From Bacillota bacterium (lineage in GTDB: Bacteria; Bacillota; Clostridia; Lachnospirales; Lachnospiraceae): a stretch of DNA of 10,635 bases. The position numbers and the translations under genes were made by a program. Position 1 is the first letter of the stretch. Every line of letters begins with the position of its first letter. Shown here piece after piece: positions 6,973 to 10,635 of this stretch. The notes beneath the pieces were generated by a model, which saw nothing but the letters and a program-made list of their open reading frames with translations, was not told the origin of the DNA and made no database searches. Location: positions 1 through 10,635 of the forward strand of contig JAEZQN010000022.1 of the NCBI GenBank assembly GCA_023441145.1, read 5' to 3'.

Positions 6973-6979
6973 ATATTTT

Positions 6980-6985
6980 CCTCCT
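6980..6985 (-). promoter_or_regulatory. Ribosome binding site that fixes the bactofilin start
   Basis: AGGAGG lies seven bases before the ATG at 6972, which begins MGFFKDF. This excludes the 34-codon upstream extension of the same frame. Confidence 0.85.
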
Positions 6986-7045
6986 ATAACTATATATTCC
7001 TTCACCTTGTTAGGTAAACAACTAAATAATAACATTAACGTATCT

Positions 7046-7074
7046 ATTTTACCACAATCTGTCTTATTTTCCAA
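7046..7074 (-). promoter_or_regulatory. Sigma-A-type promoter for the bactofilin gene
   Basis: On the minus strand TTGGAA (7069-7074) and TAAAAT (7046-7051) are 17 bases apart. A TGG directly before the -10 gives an extended -10. Transcription would start near 7039, about 67 bases before the ATG at 6972. Confidence 0.75.
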
Positions 7075-7107
7075 TATATCTTTAAAAAAACAAAAATTAT
7101 TTATTTC

Positions 7108-7590
7108 TTATCCTAAGTGACTGAAATAAAAAGATAAATGTTTCGCTAATTTTAATATATCAATCCTACTTAAACTCGGAATATAAAGCAAAACCATCTG
7201 GGTTGTCAATAAATCCTTTGCTATTCGTTCCAATCCCACTGCATATATGTGGTTGGCTAAATCGGTTCCTGCACTCTTTGATAATTCTACTTTATAATTT
7301 TCATCTTTTAGAAATTGATACAAGGCATCCACTGAGTAAGTGGTTAAAAAAGTCTTACCATCCAATTTAGCTGAAGTCTCTATTATAATCTGATCACAAT
7401 CAGCCATTTGGTCAAAGGAAAATATAGTATCATATCTCTTTCTATCAAGTTGATAATTCATTTGGGATTCACATTTCTGAAAATTATTATCCAAATATAG
7501 TTCATCGACTCCCCGTTTAGAGGAGATTAAATCTAATAACACTTTTGAGGAATTATTGTGGCCTTTAAAAGCGGTTAATAATATATTCAT
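7108..7590 (-). CDS. Pyroglutamyl-peptidase-I-like protein lacking the catalytic Cys and His (probable pseudoenzyme)
   Basis: The 160-residue product resembles a shortened pyroglutamyl peptidase I (family C15, usually about 200-215 residues), a cytosolic cysteine peptidase that removes N-terminal pyroglutamate. The N-terminus MNILLTAFKG parallels the family's opening ILVTGFxPFGG. IIIETSAK (68-75) parallels ITxERVAIN and keeps the catalytic Glu (E71). SKSAGTDLANHIYA (104-117) parallels the active-site block TAGTFVCNHLxY, but the nucleophile position is Ala112. LLYIPSL (134-140) parallels FIHIPYLP, with Tyr136 where the catalytic His should be. The Ala112-Tyr136 spacing (24) equals the Cys144-His168 spacing of the Bacillus enzyme. 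The loop between Glu and Cys is about 22 residues shorter. GGGAG-like AAGGGAG precedes the ATG by seven bases. The gene has its own promoter (7648-7656). The fold assignment is an inference from motif alignment; loss of peptidase activity follows if it is right. Confidence 0.75.
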   Translation of the reverse strand: MNILLTAFKGHNNSSKVLLDLISSKRGVDELYLDNNFQKCESQMNYQLDRKRYDTIFSFDQMADCDQIIIETSAKLDGKTFLTTYSVDALYQFLKDENYKVELSKSAGTDLANHIYAVGLERIAKDLLTTQMVLLYIPSLSRIDILKLAKHLSFYFSHLG

Positions 7591-7647
7591 TATGCTTCTC
7601 CCTTTCCAGCTAATTATCTAGCAGCATTTATCAGTAACATTTCACTT

Positions 7648-7676
7648 ATTATACCATTTTCTATATTATTACTCTA
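7648..7676 (-). promoter_or_regulatory. Extended -10 promoter for the peptidase-like gene
   Basis: The minus strand has a perfect TATAAT (7648-7653) preceded by TGG, an extended -10 element. The -35 position (7671-7676, TAGAGT) matches poorly. Transcription would start near 7641, about 50 bases before the ATG at 7590. Confidence 0.7.
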
Positions 7677-7718
7677 TGTGCTTTTAAATAATTCATCCCC
7701 TATAAAAACCTATAAAAC

Positions 7719-7754
7719 AAAGAAGCTTAGACAATTAACTGTCTAAGCTTCTTT
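7719..7754 (-). terminator. Intrinsic terminator after the Na+/Pi cotransporter gene
   Basis: A perfect 15-bp stem (7719-7733 with 7740-7754) with a six-base loop begins seven bases after the stop codon. On the minus strand it is followed by GTTTTATAGG after the stem's own TTT, giving a U-rich tail. It closes the secF-side transcription unit. Confidence 0.85.
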
Positions 7755-7761
7755 CATTATA

Positions 7762-9519
7762 TTATAGTGCGTACTTCTCTCTATATCGTTCTCTTGTTTC
7801 AATAAAATCTTTGTCGAGTAACGTTTTTTGGTTATTTAGGTATTCATGTATCTCAAAGCTTGCTGCATGTGTCTGAATCATACTAACCGCTATGTTAGAA
7901 CAATGGTCAGAGATTCTTTCACAATTAGCAAGTAAATCTACAAATACAAAGCCCTGGGTAATACTGCAAGCACCATCCTGAAGTCTCTTAATATGGCGGT
8001 TCTTTAATTTCTCTTCCAGCTCATCAATTACGTCTTCTAATGGCTCAACTTCCTTAGCCATTTTTAAATCATCGTTATAGAATGCTGAAATAGTATTATC
8101 TAAAATCTCTAAAACTGCACCTTCCATAACCTGTAACTCAGCTCTTGCATAATCGGAAAATGCAAGCTGTTTTTTATTAATCTCTTCTGCTAGTTCCATT
8201 ATGTTAAGCGCATGATCACCAAGACGCTCAAAATCTCCAATGACATGAAGTAAATTATTTATCTTCTGGCTATCACGATCAGTTAGTTCCTTACCACTTA
8301 GCTGAATCAAATAAGTGCCTAGAATATCTTCATAATGATCGATTTGCTCTTCACTTAACTTTACTGCTTCACATTTTTCAACAGAGTACTTGGTCAGTAA
8401 GCTAATCGATTGTTTAATTGCATTATGTGCTACACCAGCCATTTCCTTAACCTTTGCTTCACATTCTGCAATTGCTACCGATGGAGTCGCAAGTAAGCGC
8501 TGGTCAATGAACGCAATTTCGTTGGCCAGTTGCTTCTCATCCTTCTTATCCTTAATCACCCATCTTGATAGCTTCTCCAAATGTTTCATAAACGGCAATA
8601 ATAATACTGTGGTACATACATTGAAGATACTGTGAATAGCTGCAACTCCGACTTCATTAATTGGAAGTTTTACAAAAGCAAAACCAATAAAATAATTTAA
8701 TAAATAGAAGATGGATAACCATATAATAGTTCCTATTAAATTAAAACTAATATGTATAATTGCTACACGCTTTGCATTTCTATTTACACCGATACTAGAC
8801 AATAATGCTGTAACACACGTACCAATATTCTGACCAAATATAATCGGCATAGCCATACCATATGTAATAAATCCAGTACCAGAAAGAGCTATTAAGATAC
8901 CTACACTAGCTGCTGAACTTTGAATAATTCCTGTAAAGATTGCACCAGTAGCTACACCTAAGATTGGATTGTTAAAGTAAGTTAAAATTTGTGTAAACTC
9001 TGGCATATCCTTTAATGGTTCCACCGCTTGTGCCATAAGATCCATACCAAACATTAAGATAGAAAAACCTAACATAATGTTACCGATATCCTTCTTTTTT
9101 GTGCTTTTTGAAAGCATAATCATAAGGATACCAGCTAGGGCTATGACTGGAGAAAAGGAAGATGGTTTCATTAATGAAATGAAGAAATTATCATCTCCAA
9201 CTCCAGTAAGAGATAATAACCATGCAGTTAATGTAGTACCTATGTTGGAACCCATAATGATACTAACTGTTTGCTTAAGTTCCATTATTCCTGAATTTAC
9301 AAAGCCTACTAACATAACTGTCATGGCTGATGAAGATTGTATGGCAATTGTTATACCAGCACCAAGAGCGATTCCCTTAACTGGGTTAGAAGTCATACTC
9401 CGTAGTGCTCGTTCCAGTTTTCCTCCAGTCATCTTTTCCAACCCATTTGACATTACTGTCATTCCATATAGAAAAAATGCTAGTCCTCCCAATAAAGTTA
9501 ATAGAGAAAAAAAAGTCAT
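7762..9519 (-). CDS. Na+/phosphate cotransporter-family protein with C-terminal PhoU domain
   Basis: This protein belongs to the Na/Pi-cotransporter II-related (NptA/YjbB-like) family, membrane carriers that move phosphate with sodium. From the ATG at 9519 it has 585 residues. The membrane half (about 1-320) holds the family's inverted repeat: QSSSA (61-65) with GSNIGT (90-95), and QSSAAS (200-205) with GQNIGT (229-234). The C-terminal half (about 350-565) is a helical PhoU-like domain with two E/D-x3-D metal motifs, ERLGDHALNI (431-440) and ERISDHCSNI (534-543). The frame is open for 34 codons further upstream, into the preceding gene. The ATG at 9519 begins the first hydrophobic helix and has GGGTG five bases before it, with AAAGGA at 12. 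It starts 47 bases after the broken small export gene and ends at a strong terminator. Fused PhoU is common in this family and suggests control by phosphate status. Transport direction cannot be read from the sequence. Confidence 0.92.
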   Translation of the reverse strand: MTFFSLLTLLGGLAFFLYGMTVMSNGLEKMTGGKLERALRSMTSNPVKGIALGAGITIAIQSSSAMTVMLVGFVNSGIMELKQTVSIIMGSNIGTTLTAWLLSLTGVGDDNFFISLMKPSSFSPVIALAGILMIMLSKSTKKKDIGNIMLGFSILMFGMDLMAQAVEPLKDMPEFTQILTYFNNPILGVATGAIFTGIIQSSAASVGILIALSGTGFITYGMAMPIIFGQNIGTCVTALLSSIGVNRNAKRVAIIHISFNLIGTIIWLSIFYLLNYFIGFAFVKLPINEVGVAAIHSIFNVCTTVLLLPFMKHLEKLSRWVIKDKKDEKQLANEIAFIDQRLLATPSVAIAECEAKVKEMAGVAHNAIKQSISLLTKYSVEKCEAVKLSEEQIDHYEDILGTYLIQLSGKELTDRDSQKINNLLHVIGDFERLGDHALNIMELAEEINKKQLAFSDYARAELQVMEGAVLEILDNTISAFYNDDLKMAKEVEPLEDVIDELEEKLKNRHIKRLQDGACSITQGFVFVDLLANCERISDHCSNIAVSMIQTHAASFEIHEYLNNQKTLLDKDFIETRERYREKYAL

Positions 9520-9566
9520 AGTAACACCCGTTCCTTTCAATATTTTCAGTTGAATAGTTTTATCTT

Positions 9567-10073
9567 CTAAAACAGGGACACAATAGCTGGTATTCCATAA
9601 GCTAAAAAGCACATGATACATGCTGCAAGCAAGACACCACCTGTAATCGCAAGTAAAGCTTTCTTATACTTTATCCCTAAGAAGGCAGCCACTAAAGCAC
9701 CTGTCCAGGCACCTGTTCCTGGTAGAGGAATTCCAACAAAAATTAATAGTCCCCAAAATTCGTATTTCCCGAGTTTATCCCCTTTTTCTTCTGATTTACG
9801 TTCCAACCAAGCTGCTACCTATCGAAAACCTGGCTTTGTCTTCATCCACCTCATGATTGGTATAATAAATAATAATATAAAAGGAATTGGAAGCAAGTTA
9901 CCTATAATGCAGAACAGCGCCCCTCTATACATTTCAATATCTAAGAGGGAGGCTGCAACCAGCCCACCCCTTAGTTCCAAAATTGGTACCATTGAAATAA
10001 TAAATACAATCAGTTCTTTTGGCACAGAGCCTGACATCATATCGGTTATGTTTTGTATAATTGAATCGACCAT
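9567..10073 (-). pseudogene. Small multidrug-export-type membrane protein (PF06695/COG2426), split by an in-frame amber codon
   Basis: This would be a membrane protein of about 168 codons, of the family named putative small multidrug export proteins; its true substrate is not established. The frame is intact from the ATG at 10073 to the TAG at 9567, except for one TAG at codon 85 (9819-9821). The first half ends in IMRWMKTKPGFR. The same frame resumes with VAAWLERKSEEKGDKLGKY. The first half has the ELRGG motif (about residues 33-37) and two hydrophobic segments. The second half has PLPGTGAWTGALVAA, the family's strongest motif, and two more. A single CAG-to-TAG change would explain the break. 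The ATG is one base after the secF stop, with AGAGG seven bases before it. The second half could restart only at a TTG (9806) with a weak site. A nonsense mutation is most likely; sequencing error or amber read-through are alternatives. Confidence 0.8.
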
Positions 10074-10074
10074 T

Positions 10075-10635
10075 CTATAACCTCTTCTTTCTCAGTTTCC
10101 AGCGTACCCATAGTGGCCCTGCTAGGAACACTGAGCTATAACAACCACTGACTAAACCTAATAGCATAGGTAATGCAAATACACGAATCGAATCTATACC
10201 AAATAGTATAGCCATAACTAATACACAAGCGATACACATAGTGGTAGTAATGGATGTATTGATAGACCGTGAGAAGGTCTGTGTTATACTGTGTTCAACT
10301 ATCTCATCTATACCCTGTCCTTTATATTCAACACTTCTGTTATTTTCACGTACACGGTCAAACATAACAATAGTGTCGTTAATAGAATAACCAAGAATTG
10401 TCAAGGTGACCGCTACAAAGGCATCATTTAGAGGAATTCTAAATACCACAAAGGTAAAGAATACAAAGGCGACATCATGAACTAAGGCTACTAAGGACAT
10501 AAGTCCCGCAGACAAACCACCAATTGACCTAAATCTTATCCATACATATAATGTAATGAAAATCATCGCTAATAAGATGGCAATTCCTGAATCTTCTAAA
10601 GCCTGCCTTCCTATGTATGGTTCCACCACATAAGA
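10075..10635 (-). CDS. secF: Protein-export membrane protein SecF (C-terminal part; gene runs off the right edge)
   Basis: SecF, with SecD, uses the proton or sodium gradient to help the SecYEG translocon pull preproteins across the membrane. The visible 186 codons are open to the window edge, so the apparent GTG start at 10629 is not the real one. They hold the conserved entry VVEPYIGRQALEDSG, five predicted membrane segments, LVALVHDVAFVFF, and the family signature TILGYSINDTIVMFDRVREN (about 75-95 residues into the visible part). A basic tail, RWKLRKKRL, faces the cytosol. The fragment could equally be the end of a fused SecDF, which cannot be decided without the upstream sequence. The stop is TAG, and the small export-type gene begins one base later, which suggests coupled translation. 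Confidence 0.95.
   Translation of the reverse strand, partial: SYVVEPYIGRQALEDSGIAILLAMIFITLYVWIRFRSIGGLSAGLMSLVALVHDVAFVFFTFVVFRIPLNDAFVAVTLTILGYSINDTIVMFDRVRENNRSVEYKGQGIDEIVEHSITQTFSRSINTSITTTMCIACVLVMAILFGIDSIRVFALPMLLGLVSGCYSSVFLAGPLWVRWKLRKKRL

Noticed and set aside
6973..7074. 34-codon N-terminal extension of the bactofilin
   Set aside because: It contains the promoter (7046-7074), while AGGAGG directly precedes the internal ATG at 6972.
7075..7107. U-rich run after the peptidase-like gene as a possible terminator
   Set aside because: The run of T is clear on the minus strand, but the only stem is a 7-bp A/T-rich pairing with a 15-base loop, too weak to call.
9077..9553. + strand ORF of 158 codons opposite the cotransporter gene
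   Set aside because: It is antisense to the conserved QSSSA and GSNIGT motifs, and no family resemblance or RBS is visible.
9520..9621. 34-codon N-terminal extension of the Na+/Pi cotransporter
   Set aside because: It overlaps the 3' end of the preceding gene and adds residues before the family's normal first membrane helix; the internal ATG fits better.
9567..9806. Second half of the split transporter as an independent gene starting at TTG
   Set aside because: It is in the same frame as the first half, lacks the N-terminal motif, and has only a weak ribosome binding site, so a single interrupted gene is the simpler reading.
9613..10080. Long + strand ORF (155 codons) opposite the small export-type gene
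   Set aside because: It lies antisense to a recognisable conserved membrane family, has no Shine-Dalgarno support, and its composition reads like an antisense shadow of hydrophobic helices.

Overview
The window is a low-GC bacterial chromosome segment that looks like a Firmicute of the class Clostridia. The evidence is the A+T-rich sequence, strong AGGAGG ribosome binding sites, sigma-A-type promoters, and the gene order pyrH-frr-uppS-cdsA-dxr-rseP. A Lachnospiraceae-like organism is my best guess, but this rests on general resemblance and not on a search. Every supported gene lies on the minus strand, so transcription runs from high to low coordinates. I see no mobile element, CRISPR array, tRNA or rRNA, and no gene-free stretch longer than about 170 bases.

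Region 1 (10635 down to 7719) starts inside secF, the protein-export membrane subunit, which runs off the right edge. One base after its stop comes a small multidrug-export-type membrane protein gene (PF06695 type) split by a single in-frame amber codon. It is followed by a Na+/phosphate-cotransporter-like protein with a C-terminal PhoU domain. A strong hairpin terminator ends this unit.

Region 2 (7718 down to 5132) holds three genes that do not belong to a textbook operon. The first is a short relative of pyroglutamyl peptidase I whose catalytic Cys and His positions read Ala and Tyr, so it is probably a pseudoenzyme. The second is a bactofilin with a long acidic N-terminal extension. The third is a cytosolic protein I do not recognise. 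The first two have clear promoters of their own, the third a weaker candidate promoter, and the bactofilin gene ends in an 18-bp hairpin terminator.

Region 3 (5118 down to 1) is a growth and envelope operon. A near-consensus promoter lies upstream of pyrH (UMP kinase, GTG start). It is followed by frr (ribosome recycling), uppS (undecaprenyl diphosphate synthase), cdsA (CDP-diacylglycerol synthesis), dxr (MEP isoprenoid pathway) and the first 280 codons of rseP (site-2 protease with tandem PDZ domains). Dxr feeds isoprenoid units to UppS, which makes the lipid carrier for peptidoglycan, and CdsA supplies phospholipid precursors. The rpsB-tsf pair that commonly precedes pyrH is absent here.

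The observations most worth a second look are the peptidase-like pseudoenzyme, the amber-interrupted transporter gene, the acidic bactofilin, the unidentified gene before pyrH, the weakly initiated pyrH start overlapped by a 14-codon ORF, and a perfect palindrome between frr and uppS. I did not find convincing evidence of a wholly new multi-gene system.
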